Positions 1-6,890 of a stretch of DNA of 64,000 bases are shown here, in pieces. This stretch comes from Anaerolineales bacterium (GTDB taxonomy: Bacteria > Chloroflexota > Anaerolineae > Anaerolineales > UBA11579), in contig JAHCII010000009.1 in the NCBI GenBank assembly GCA_026129305.1, positions 22,431 through 86,430 of the forward strand. The letters are read 5' to 3'. Each line of letters begins with the position of its first letter. Position 1 is the stretch's first letter. A model generated the notes under the pieces. It was not told the DNA's origin and made no database searches. It was given only the letters and a program-made list of their open reading frames with translations. The translations under genes and the position numbers were made by a program.

Positions 1-418
1 GGGCGATCACGAAGCGGCTGCCCTGCGCCTCTGCCAAGCCGTTTTGCAGGCTGTGCAAGTCAGCGCTGGGCAAATGCTCCACCGAACTGGCAATGGCTTT
101 GAGATCGTTGAGCAGCCAGACCCCCTGCCAACCAAACTCCTGGCGCAGCTCCTGGGCGTCAATCGTCCAGGGCAGGTTGGTAAGCTTGACGCGCTCCTCG
201 ACCACCGGGCCGGCGGCGCCCAGGCTGGCAGCCAGGATGGGCTGGTGCACGTCGGCCAGAAATTCACGCAGGATGTCGCCAAAACGCGTATAGCGCGGGC
301 CTTTGAATTTGGCGCGGTGCACAGCAGTGTAGGGATCTTGGGCCGAGAAGAGGGCCAGGCGGGTATTGGTGGCGCCAATATCACCGGCAAGCAAAAGGCC
401 TTGAGTAGACGTTTTCAT
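1..418 (-). CDS. glk: Glucokinase, N-terminal part (cut by window start)
   Basis: This is the first 139 residues of a glucokinase of the Glk family, which phosphorylates glucose with ATP in the cytoplasm. The ATG is at 418 and the frame stays open to base 1, so the C-terminus lies outside the window. Visible features are the phosphate-binding motif AGDIGATN (residues 11-18), GPVVEERVKLTNLPW (70-84), and LLND (102-105), the family's conserved Asn-Asp near the sugar site. A TATAAT -10 lies 15 nt upstream of the ATG, overlapping the divergent yihY promoter. A ROK-family kinase is less likely because of the TNLPW/LLND pattern. The call rests on the N-terminal half only. Confidence 0.88.
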   Translation of the reverse strand, partial: MKTSTQGLLLAGDIGATNTRLALFSAQDPYTAVHRAKFKGPRYTRFGDILREFLADVHQPILAASLGAAGPVVEERVKLTNLPWTIDAQELRQEFGWQGVWLLNDLKAIASSVEHLPSADLHSLQNGLAEAQGSRFVIA

Positions 419-433
419 GGGCAATGCGGCTGA

Positions 434-441
434 ATTATACT
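434..441. promoter_or_regulatory. Overlapping divergent -10 elements (glk / yihY)
   Basis: On the minus strand TATAAT (439-434) precedes glk. On the plus strand TATACT (436-441) precedes the YihY gene. The two hexamers share four bases, so one polymerase bound there should exclude the other. No convincing -35 was seen on either strand. Confidence 0.5.
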
Positions 442-465
442 GCCGCCCTCCTGTAAACTTGTAGC

Positions 466-1266
466 ATGTCCAGTTTCTTTGAACTCATCCGCAAAACCCA
501 TGACAAGTATTACCTCGACAACTGTCCGATGTTGGCGGCGGCCCTGGCCTATTACAGTTTCTTTTCCATTTTCCCCTTCCTGCTGTTTCTGATCTATTTC
601 GGCAGCGAAGTGCTGGCGGTCAGTGGCCTGCAGCAGGAACTGATCCACAGCTTGGGGCAGTTTCTGCCCACGGGCGCCGAGGCGATCGCTGGCGTGGTGA
701 CCACCACGATCAGCCACAGCCGCTCGCTGGGCTGGGTGGGCCTGGTGGGCTTGCTGTGGAGCGCCTCTTCGATCTTTGCAGTGCTGGAGACAGCCCTCAA
801 CCGCATCTGGCGCACCCGCGCCCGCGGCTTTTGGCGCAAACGCCTGATGGCGACCTTGTCGATCTTGTCGTTGTGCCTGCTTTTTCTGGTGGTGATTGGC
901 CTGGGGCACTTCCTGCCCAGCATGCTGACCCTGGCCGAGCACCCGGGCACACAGTGGCTGGGCCAGCTGAGCGCTTTCGTGCTGCTGATAGTGGTGATCA
1001 GTTTGCTCTATACGATTTTGCCGAACCGGCGCATACCGCCGCGCATCGCCTGGCTGGCCGGTCTGACCGCGGCGACGCTGTTGTTCACTGCCCGGGCGCT
1101 GTTTGACCTTTTTATCCGTTCCGCTTTCAATAACTACGGCGCGGTGTATGGCTCGCTGGCCTGGGTGGTCTCCCTGGCGTTGTGGGCTTACGTAGTCGCC
1201 AACTTGTTCCTGTTGGGCGCCGAGCTCGGCTCGGTGCTGGAGAAGAGCGAGGAGAAACTCGCATGA
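466..1266 (+). CDS. YihY/BrkB-family inner membrane protein
   Basis: The 266-residue protein is mostly hydrophobic, with about six membrane segments. The N-terminus has the family pattern: a short cytoplasmic lead, then DNCPMLAAALAYYSFFSIFP (about 19-38), then ALNRIWRTRARGFWRKR near 104-120, and a conserved NNYGAVYGSLAWV segment near the end. The family (formerly and wrongly called RNase BN) has no firmly established biochemical role; envelope or transport functions have been proposed. The stop codon overlaps the next ATG (ATGA at 1263-1266), so the two genes are probably translationally coupled. Confidence 0.88.
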   Translation: MSSFFELIRKTHDKYYLDNCPMLAAALAYYSFFSIFPFLLFLIYFGSEVLAVSGLQQELIHSLGQFLPTGAEAIAGVVTTTISHSRSLGWVGLVGLLWSASSIFAVLETALNRIWRTRARGFWRKRLMATLSILSLCLLFLVVIGLGHFLPSMLTLAEHPGTQWLGQLSAFVLLIVVISLLYTILPNRRIPPRIAWLAGLTAATLLFTARALFDLFIRSAFNNYGAVYGSLAWVVSLALWAYVVANLFLLGAELGSVLEKSEEKLA

Positions 1267-1643
1267 ATCCCGTGACCCAGGGCTTGTTGGCGCAGTTGAA
1301 CGAACCCTCATTGGCGGCCTTCGCCCAGAATTGGGACGACTGGGAAGGCCTGATCATCGAGATCTATCGCCAGAAAACCGTCTCGTTTGAGCAGCAGGAG
1401 CGCTTTTTTACGCTGCACGAGGCACTGGAACCGGAGTATGCGGCGCTGGCCGCTGAGCTGGGGCAGTTCTGGCCCCATGTGCGCATTAAAGGCGAGAGCT
1501 TGACCACCAATCCGTTCGAGGCTTTGCTGGCCCTGCCAGCAGCCAAACAGGTGGTGGAGAACTGGGCCGCCATGCGCTATCTGCCGGCGGCACGCGAAGC
1601 GATCAACCAGCTGCTGATGGCCCGCATTGAAAATTCTGCTTAG
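1263..1643 (+). CDS. Hypothetical protein coupled to YihY
   Basis: I do not recognise this 126-residue protein. The ATG at 1263 is chosen because it overlaps the upstream stop as ATGA; the frame is open further upstream but inside yihY. The protein is soluble-looking, acidic and rich in Trp, Leu and Ala, and is predicted to be helical throughout. There is no signal peptide, membrane segment or metal-binding motif. Its only functional clue is coupling to the YihY membrane protein. The converging hydrolase gene ends 2 nt beyond its stop. Confidence 0.7.
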   Translation: MNPVTQGLLAQLNEPSLAAFAQNWDDWEGLIIEIYRQKTVSFEQQERFFTLHEALEPEYAALAAELGQFWPHVRIKGESLTTNPFEALLALPAAKQVVENWAAMRYLPAAREAINQLLMARIENSA

Positions 1644-1644
1644 G

Positions 1645-2502
1645 CTAGCTCAACCTTCTATCCAGGTAAGACAGCACAGCGTTGGCAAACTCTTCGGGAC
1701 GTTCTTTCTGCGGCCAGTGTTTGCCCCCTTCCATCACGTACAGCTCGCAGTCCGCGATTTGTCGGCTGGCTGCAATGGCGTCTTTGAGCGGCACGGCCGC
1801 ATCGTGGCTGCCATGGATCAAGAGAGTGGGCTGTCGGATTTCGGCAAACCTGGCTGACAGGTCTCGCGTCAGACCGGTCGGGGTGATCTCCGCTTTTTGG
1901 AAAGACATAAATGCTTTGCCAGCATCCGGCGCCTTCATCAGCTCAACAATCTCGTTGACCATCTCGTCGGTCACTTTACTCTTGTCGCTGATCAGGTTGT
2001 ATTCCAGAGACCAGCGCACCATCCAAGGTGTCGCAGTCCATTTGTAGATGTTTTGATTAAGCTTGGAGCGCGTGTACCAATAAGTCAGCCGATGCCAAGG
2101 TAGTTTGTTGGACAGTCCCCAGGCGTCTACCGGTATAAGGACCTTTACCAGCTCTGGGTAGGTGAGGGCGGTGTTCAGGGCAATGCCGCCGCCCAGGGAT
2201 AGACCGCACAGGATGACCGGGCCACCTCCGAAAGCTTCGATGACCCCTTTGGCGATGTTGGTATAGAAGGGTAGCGAATACTCACCGCTGATGCGCTGAC
2301 TGGCACCGTATCCCGGCAGGTCAGGGGCGATGACGTGATAGCGCTCGGCCAGCAGGGGCAGCACCTCAGCCCAGGAAAGCCTGGCCGAATCCACCCCGGC
2401 GCCATGCAGCAGGATGATGGTCTCTTTGCCCCTGCCGGCGTGGAAGCAGTGCACCCCCACACCGTCTACGGTGATGCGTTTGCTTTGAATTCCTTGTGCC
2501 AT
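1645..2502 (-). CDS. Alpha/beta hydrolase
   Basis: This is a 285-residue single-domain alpha/beta hydrolase. The oxyanion-hole stretch LLHGAG is at residues 31-36 and the nucleophile elbow GLSLGG at 100-105, making Ser102 the likely nucleophile. HGSHDAAVPL near residue 235 and GGKHWPQ near 265 supply the Asp and His of the triad. There is no signal peptide, so it is cytoplasmic. The substrate cannot be told from sequence; relatives include C-C bond hydrolases, haloperoxidase-like enzymes and esterases. Its ATG overlaps the stop of the TetR gene (TAATG), so it is probably the target co-regulated with that repressor. Confidence 0.88.
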   Translation of the reverse strand: MAQGIQSKRITVDGVGVHCFHAGRGKETIILLHGAGVDSARLSWAEVLPLLAERYHVIAPDLPGYGASQRISGEYSLPFYTNIAKGVIEAFGGGPVILCGLSLGGGIALNTALTYPELVKVLIPVDAWGLSNKLPWHRLTYWYTRSKLNQNIYKWTATPWMVRWSLEYNLISDKSKVTDEMVNEIVELMKAPDAGKAFMSFQKAEITPTGLTRDLSARFAEIRQPTLLIHGSHDAAVPLKDAIAASRQIADCELYVMEGGKHWPQKERPEEFANAVLSYLDRRLS

Positions 2503-3086
2503 TAGCTTGCCTCTCGGTTTTCCAAGATGATGCGTAGACTGGCCGCGATGCGCTCTTTAGGGTCACTGCCCGGCTCATCTTTGCACCACAGCAGCGCTGC
2601 GCCGGAGGCCGCGGCCTGCAGGGTCTGGCTCATGCCGGGGATGTCCTCGCAGATCAGTTCGCCGCGTTGCACCGCGGCGCGAAGCATCTTTTGCACCTCG
2701 TCGTCCACCAGGCGCAAGCGCTGCCGGGACTTATGCACCAATTGCGGGTCAATGTAGAAGTTCAGGTAGAGCATCAGCAGGTTGGCGTACTCGCTGGGTT
2801 CCTTGATGAATTGGTTCCATTCGGTGAAAAGGTCGGTGAATGCCTCCAGCAATGGCAGCGGACGCTTAGACAGCTCTGCAAAACTGGCTTCGGTAACTTG
2901 AATCAGGAAATCGTAATAGGCTAGCAGCATGGCTTTCTTGGAGCCGAAGCGTTTGGAGAGGGCGGCCGGTGAGAGTTGGGCCTGCTGAGCAATATTTTGC
3001 AGGGTGAGGGCCTCGTAGCCCTGCTTGAGCAGCACGGCGGAGATGCTGATGAAAATGGCTTCGTCAGTCTGTGTTTGAGGGCGCAT
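2502..3086 (-). CDS. TetR/AcrR-family transcriptional repressor
   Basis: This is a 194-residue one-component regulator. The N-terminal HTH covers about residues 10-55 and includes the pattern ISAVLLKQGYEALTLQNIAQ and the recognition helix SPAALSKRFGSKKAML. A helical ligand domain follows. The ATG at 3086 is chosen because GGAG lies 9 nt upstream; a GTG at 3119 and an ATG at 3101 are in frame but fall inside the operator palindrome. It is the first gene of an operon with the hydrolase (1-nt overlap). The palindrome across the transcription start suggests autorepression relieved by an unknown ligand. Confidence 0.9.
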   Translation of the reverse strand: MRPQTQTDEAIFISISAVLLKQGYEALTLQNIAQQAQLSPAALSKRFGSKKAMLLAYYDFLIQVTEASFAELSKRPLPLLEAFTDLFTEWNQFIKEPSEYANLLMLYLNFYIDPQLVHKSRQRLRLVDDEVQKMLRAAVQRGELICEDIPGMSQTLQAAASGAALLWCKDEPGSDPKERIAASLRIILENREAS

Positions 3087-3095
3087 GCCTACAAG

Positions 3096-3131
3096 CTCCA
3101 TTAGTAAGTGAACGACCACTTACTAATGGAG
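3096..3131. promoter_or_regulatory. TetR operator: 15-bp perfect inverted repeat
   Basis: Arms of 15 bp (CTCCATTAGTAAGTG at 3096-3110 and its exact reverse complement at 3117-3131) flank a 6-bp spacer. The element begins right after the -10 of the tetR promoter and covers the expected start of transcription, the standard position for a repressor operator. It also contains the gene's ribosome-binding GGAG at one edge. Confidence 0.85.
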
Positions 3132-3161
3132 TTTATACCTGGCTTAGGCTTCGCTTGTCAA
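3132..3161 (-). promoter_or_regulatory. Sigma-70-type promoter of tetR-hydrolase operon
   Basis: Read on the minus strand, TTGACA (3161-3156) and TATAAA (3137-3132) are separated by 18 bp. This is one of the best promoters in the window. The start of transcription should fall near 3124, inside the operator. Confidence 0.85.
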
Positions 3162-3181
3162 GCAGGGGTGAGTTAAAACAA

Positions 3182-3201
3182 CGGAACCCTTGCGGGTTCC
3201 G
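3182..3201 (-). terminator. Rho-independent terminator after tRNA-His
   Basis: An 8-bp perfect stem (3182-3189 with 3194-3201) and a 4-nt loop are followed on the minus strand by TTGTTTTAAC. It lies 12 nt past the encoded CCA of the tRNA and would end a hisS-tRNA transcript. Confidence 0.75.
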
Positions 3202-3213
3202 AGTGTTTGCTGC

Positions 3214-3289
3214 TGGGGTGGATGACGGGAGTCGAACCCGCAACCACCGCATCCACAATGCGGTGCTCTGCCATTGAGCTACATCCACC
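3214..3289 (-). tRNA. tRNA-His (GTG)
   Basis: A full cloverleaf can be drawn on the minus strand. The acceptor GTGGATG pairs with CATCCAC, the D arm contains AGCTCAATGGCAGAGC, the anticodon loop is TTGTGGA with anticodon GTG, and the T arm is GCGGGTTCGACTCCCGT. An extra G at position -1 (base 3289) pairs with discriminator C73, the hallmark of tRNA-His, and CCA is encoded. The gene begins 17 nt after the stop of hisS on the same strand. Confidence 0.97.
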
Positions 3290-3306
3290 AAGCGGCGGCT
3301 ATTTTA

Positions 3307-4578
3307 TCACGTTGCGCTGAGTATGCGCTTGAGTTCCGCCGCCAGTTCCGTCTGGGGCAAATTGCGCTGTTCGCCGCTGCGCAAGTCTTTGAGCGTGACC
3401 TGCTTTTGCTGCAGCTCGTCCGGCCCCAACACCAAAACGACCTTGGCCCCCAGCCGGTCGGCCTGCTTGAACTGCTTTTGCAGTTTGTCGGCGGCCAGGT
3501 GGCTGGCGACTGCCAGGCCGGCGCTGCGCAGCTCGGCTGCCAGAGTCAGGCTGGCGGCCAACTGCTCTTCGCCGAAGACGGTGACATAGATGGGGGCGCC
3601 GGCGCTCAGTTGCGGCAGGCGGCCCAAGGCCTTGAGCATGAGACTGATGACCACATTGCCTACGGCAAAGCCGACCGCCGGCACGGGGTCGCCGCCCACG
3701 GCATTGACCAGGTCGTTGTAACGCCCGCCGCCAAAGATGGCGCGGAACTCGCCGGCGGTGTCCCAGGCTTCGAAAACGGTGCCAGTGTAATAATCCAGCC
3801 CGCGGATGATCTGCGGGCCAAAGCGCACGTAGTCGCTGGCGTTGTGGGCGGCCACCGCCTCGAAGAAGCGCACCAGGCTGGGCGACTTCTTCCACAGCTG
3901 TTGGTCGCTGATGATCTTTTGGATGCCGCCCAGCTCGGCCTGGCTGAGGCCCAGTTCAGCGCCATATTCATTCCAGGCGGCCGCGCTGAGCTTGTCACGC
4001 CGGTCCACCAAGCCGAAGACCAGCTTGTGCTTGGCGGCGGGGATGCCCAGCGCCTCTAACTCTTGCTGCATCAGCTGGCGGTTGTTGACCAGCACCTGCA
4101 CTTCGCTGGGCTGCAGGCCCACGCTGCGCAGGAAGGAGGCCGCCACGGCGGCCAGCTCGGCATCGGCTTCAGGCGAGTCTTCGCCGATCATGTCGATGTT
4201 CCACTGGAAGAACTCGCGGCTGCGGCCCTTTTGGGGCTTCTCGTAGCGCCAGAAGGGGCCGAAGGACCACCAGCGCAGTGGATAGGTCAGCTGACGCTGG
4301 CGGCTGGCCACCATGCGGGCCAGGGTCGGAGTTAGCTCCGGGCGCAGGGCGATCTTTTCGCCGCCGCGGTCTTCAAAGACGTAGGACTGTTTTTCCACCA
4401 ACTCGGCGCCGGATTTGGCCGCGTACAGGTCAAAGCGCTCCAGGAAAGGGCCGTCGTATTCCTGATAGCCAAACGATTCGGATACGGAGCGCATCTGGCT
4501 GTACAGCCAATTGCGCACCGCCATGTCTTCGGGGAAATAGTCCTGGGTGCCGCGCACCGCCTGCACAATATTTGCCAT
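3307..4578 (-). CDS. hisS: Histidyl-tRNA synthetase
   Basis: This 423-residue class II synthetase attaches histidine to tRNA-His. The N-terminus carries VRGTQDYFPED (8-18). Motif 2 is ALRPELTPTLAR near residues 77-88, FQWNIDMIGEDSPEADAE lies near 124-141, and RGLDYYTGTVFEAW, a His-binding signature, is near 265-278. The last 90 residues form the anticodon-binding domain. Length is normal for the family. A TAAAAT hexamer lies 6 nt before the ATG with no Shine-Dalgarno, so the mRNA may be leaderless. The cognate tRNA gene follows at once on the same strand. Confidence 0.97.
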   Translation of the reverse strand: MANIVQAVRGTQDYFPEDMAVRNWLYSQMRSVSESFGYQEYDGPFLERFDLYAAKSGAELVEKQSYVFEDRGGEKIALRPELTPTLARMVASRQRQLTYPLRWWSFGPFWRYEKPQKGRSREFFQWNIDMIGEDSPEADAELAAVAASFLRSVGLQPSEVQVLVNNRQLMQQELEALGIPAAKHKLVFGLVDRRDKLSAAAWNEYGAELGLSQAELGGIQKIISDQQLWKKSPSLVRFFEAVAAHNASDYVRFGPQIIRGLDYYTGTVFEAWDTAGEFRAIFGGGRYNDLVNAVGGDPVPAVGFAVGNVVISLMLKALGRLPQLSAGAPIYVTVFGEEQLAASLTLAAELRSAGLAVASHLAADKLQKQFKQADRLGAKVVLVLGPDELQQKQVTLKDLRSGEQRNLPQTELAAELKRILSAT

Positions 4579-4584
4579 GCGGGG

Positions 4585-4590
4585 ATTTTA
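4585..4590 (-). promoter_or_regulatory. -10 element of hisS, leaderless spacing
   Basis: TAAAAT on the minus strand lies 6 nt from the ATG at 4578, so transcription should begin at or next to the start codon. The -35 region is weak. Confidence 0.45.
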
Positions 4591-4645
4591 GCATGGGGCG
4601 GCTGGAAAAAGCGGCGCGGGTACAATTGCGGCCACGGAGGCAGCC

Positions 4646-5410
4646 ATGAAATTGGTCACTTGGAACGTGAATGGGTTACGTTCGCTGTTGAAACGCGAGG
4701 GGTGGAATTGGGTTGCGGCGCAGAAGCCGGATGTGGTCTGCCATCAGGAGATCAAAGTGATGCCTGAGCAGTTGAGCGCCGACCAACTTGCTGCTTTCAG
4801 CGGCTACGAAGCCGTTTGGAATCCGGCGGAAAAGCCGGGCTACAGCGGTGTGGCGACATTCACCAAGCTGAAAAGTGCGGCCGAGATTGGTTTCGGCCAG
4901 TCCAAGTTCGACAGCGAAGGCCGCCTGATCCAAACCCACTTTGATGACTTCGAGTTGTTGAACGTCTATTTCCCCAGCGGCACCAGCGGCATGCATCGCG
5001 TGGAGTTCAAGTTGGAATTCTATGCGGCTTTGTTGGAGTACATCAAGACACTGCGCGCCCAAGGCAAGAGCGTAGTCATCACCGGCGACTTTAACACCGC
5101 CCACAACGAGATCGACCTGGCGCGCCCCAAGGGCAACCAGAAGACCTCTGGCTTTATGCCCATCGAGCGCGAAGCATTGGGCAAATACTTTGAGAGCGGT
5201 CTGGTGGACAGCTTCCGGCAGCTTAACCCCGACAAGGTGCAATACACCTGGTGGTCACAGCGGTCGCCCAGCGCGCGGGCCAACAATATTGGCTGGCGGC
5301 TGGACTATTTCCTGGTCTCGGAAGACCTGTTCCCCCGGGTCAAAAGTGTAACCATCTTCGATCAGGTCACAGGCTCCGACCACTGTCCGGTGATGCTTGA
5401 GATAAAGTGA
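4646..5410 (+). CDS. xth: Exodeoxyribonuclease III (AP endonuclease family)
   Basis: This 254-residue enzyme of the exonuclease-endonuclease-phosphatase fold acts in base-excision repair, cutting at abasic sites. Motifs in order: LVTWNVNGLRS (3-13), CHQEIKV with the metal-binding Glu (about 32-38), TGDFNTAHNEIDLARPK (about 146-162), NIGWRLDYFL (about 214-223) and the terminal GSDHCPVM with the catalytic Asp-His pair. The ATG at 4646 is preceded by GGAGG. Length matches XthA/ExoA proteins. It is divergent from hisS, with a TACAAT -10 candidate at 4621-4626. Confidence 0.95.
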   Translation: MKLVTWNVNGLRSLLKREGWNWVAAQKPDVVCHQEIKVMPEQLSADQLAAFSGYEAVWNPAEKPGYSGVATFTKLKSAAEIGFGQSKFDSEGRLIQTHFDDFELLNVYFPSGTSGMHRVEFKLEFYAALLEYIKTLRAQGKSVVITGDFNTAHNEIDLARPKGNQKTSGFMPIEREALGKYFESGLVDSFRQLNPDKVQYTWWSQRSPSARANNIGWRLDYFLVSEDLFPRVKSVTIFDQVTGSDHCPVMLEIK

Positions 5411-5480
5411 GTAGCCTGGTGGTTGCCCAGCCTGTGCCTGGTCGCTTGGCGCAGAGCCAGGGCCTTAACCTGCCGCTAAA

Positions 5481-5511
5481 GTGAGATAGTTCACAAGTGG
5501 ACTATACTCAC
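5481..5511. promoter_or_regulatory. Operator-like palindrome over the P450 promoter
   Basis: The left arm GTGAGATAGTTCAC (5481-5494) and right arm GTGGACTATACTCAC (5497-5511) are reverse complements apart from one indel and one mismatch, around a central AA. The right arm contains TATACT (5503-5508), the likely -10 of the P450 gene, 6 nt before its ATG. A dimeric repressor binding here would block transcription. No regulator gene is adjacent. Confidence 0.6.
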
Positions 5512-5514
5512 GAC

Positions 5515-6861
5515 ATGCTCAACACCGAGATGATCTCCTCCTCTCAAGAATTGCCCACACCGCCCATGCTCAGCGGCGGTTTGCCGTATATCGGCCATGT
5601 TCTGGAGTTTTATCGTGATCAGGAGAACTTTTTCCGGCGCGGTTATCAGACACATGGCAGCGTGTTTGGCATCAAGCTTTTGGGCCAGCCGATGGCGATC
5701 CTGGTGGGGCCGCAGCAGCAGTCCTTCTTTTTCCGCAGCACAGACAAGCAGTTGGACATGGAAAAGCCCTACGCTTTCCTGGCGGCCATGTTTGGGCGCA
5801 TCGCCTTCCTGGGCAGTCACGAAACCTACAAGCAGCACCGGCCGGTGCTGCATAGCTTGTTTGGCCGGGACCAGATGGTGGGCTACCTGCCGGTGATGAG
5901 CCGGGCGGTCAAAGCCTGGGTGGGCAGCCTGGGCGAGAGCGGTGAGATCGAGCTGACTGCGCAGTTGACCCATCTGGTCAAAGAAGTGGCGGGCCGCTGC
6001 TTCCTCGGGGATGCAGTTCATGAGCGCCTGGAAGCCGAGGGCTTCTGGGCGCAGTACGATGCGCTGAGCGCATCGCTGGACCCACTGCTATACAACTTGC
6101 CGCTGCCCAAGTTCGCCCGCCGGGATGCCGCCAAGCAAAAGATCCGCGCCATTTTGCAGCCGCTGATCGAAGAGCGCCGGGCCAATCCGGTTGACGATGG
6201 TTTCCAATATTTGTTGGACCAGCCAGATGGCAGCGGCCAGCCTCTGCCCGACGAGATCGTGGCCAACTTCTTCGCGGCGTTGATGTTCGCCGGCCATGAA
6301 ACCACCGCCGGGCAGGCGGCCTGGTCGGTGATCCACTTGATCGAAAATGAACCCTACCGCCAGCGTCTGACCGCCGAGGTCGAGCGCGTATTGGGTGGGC
6401 TGGACGAAGTTAACCACATGCACCTGCGCGAGTTCACGCTGGTCAACGCGGCCGTGCAGGAAACCGGCCGGCTGCGTCCCTCGGCCGAGACGCTGATCCG
6501 TGAAGTCAAGGAAGATATTGAATTGGACGGTTACCGCATCCCCGCCGGTTGGTTTGTGATGACCTCGACCGCGGCAGCCCACTTCATTCCGGAGTTCTTT
6601 GCGGACCCGTATCGCTATGATCCCGAACGCTTTAGCGAACGCAAGGAGGGCGGAGGCTTTGAACTGTTGACCTTTGGCGGCGGTTTGCACAAATGCACTG
6701 GCATGAACTTTGCCCGCACAGAGATGTCAATCATCCTGGCGATGCTATTCCGTGACTATGATTTGGAACTGGTCACACCAGCAGAAGAGCTGCGGGTGGA
6801 GCGCAGCGGTTCGAGTAAGCCAACCCCGACTGTCGTGCGCTACAAGAGGAAAATCACCTGA
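5515..6861 (+). CDS. Cytochrome P450, CYP51-like
   Basis: This is a 448-residue soluble P450 with all hallmarks. The I-helix AGHETT is at 259-264, the K-helix ETGR at 316-319, and the heme loop is FGGGLHKCTG with proximal Cys394. The N-terminal PPMLSGGLPYIGHVLEF region and overall spacing resemble the CYP51 clan (sterol 14-alpha demethylases), though the substrate is unknown and no sterol gene is nearby. There is no membrane anchor. The ATG at 5515 fits a leaderless start 6 nt after TATACT; a GTG at 5497 is in frame but inside the palindrome. It ends in a strong shared terminator. No ferredoxin or reductase partner is adjacent. Confidence 0.93.
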   Translation: MLNTEMISSSQELPTPPMLSGGLPYIGHVLEFYRDQENFFRRGYQTHGSVFGIKLLGQPMAILVGPQQQSFFFRSTDKQLDMEKPYAFLAAMFGRIAFLGSHETYKQHRPVLHSLFGRDQMVGYLPVMSRAVKAWVGSLGESGEIELTAQLTHLVKEVAGRCFLGDAVHERLEAEGFWAQYDALSASLDPLLYNLPLPKFARRDAAKQKIRAILQPLIEERRANPVDDGFQYLLDQPDGSGQPLPDEIVANFFAALMFAGHETTAGQAAWSVIHLIENEPYRQRLTAEVERVLGGLDEVNHMHLREFTLVNAAVQETGRLRPSAETLIREVKEDIELDGYRIPAGWFVMTSTAAAHFIPEFFADPYRYDPERFSERKEGGGFELLTFGGGLHKCTGMNFARTEMSIILAMLFRDYDLELVTPAEELRVERSGSSKPTPTVVRYKRKIT

Positions 6862-6863
6862 TC

Positions 6864-6889
6864 AAAAACGGGCCGAGAGGCCCGTTTTT
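6864..6889. terminator. Bidirectional terminator between P450 and yyaL
   Basis: An 11-bp perfect stem (6864-6874 with 6879-6889) with GAGA loop has A5 on the left and T5 on the right. It can serve both convergent genes. Confidence 0.9.
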
Positions 6890-6890
6890 G

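Noticed and set aside
415..1311. Long open frame (298 codons) antisense to yihY
   Set aside because: It has a Gln/His/Arg-rich, low-complexity translation typical of the antisense of GC-rich genes, while the plus strand encodes a clear YihY protein.
3274..4059. Open frame of 261 codons on the plus strand over hisS
   Set aside because: It is antisense to hisS motifs, starts inside the tRNA region and has no family-like pattern.
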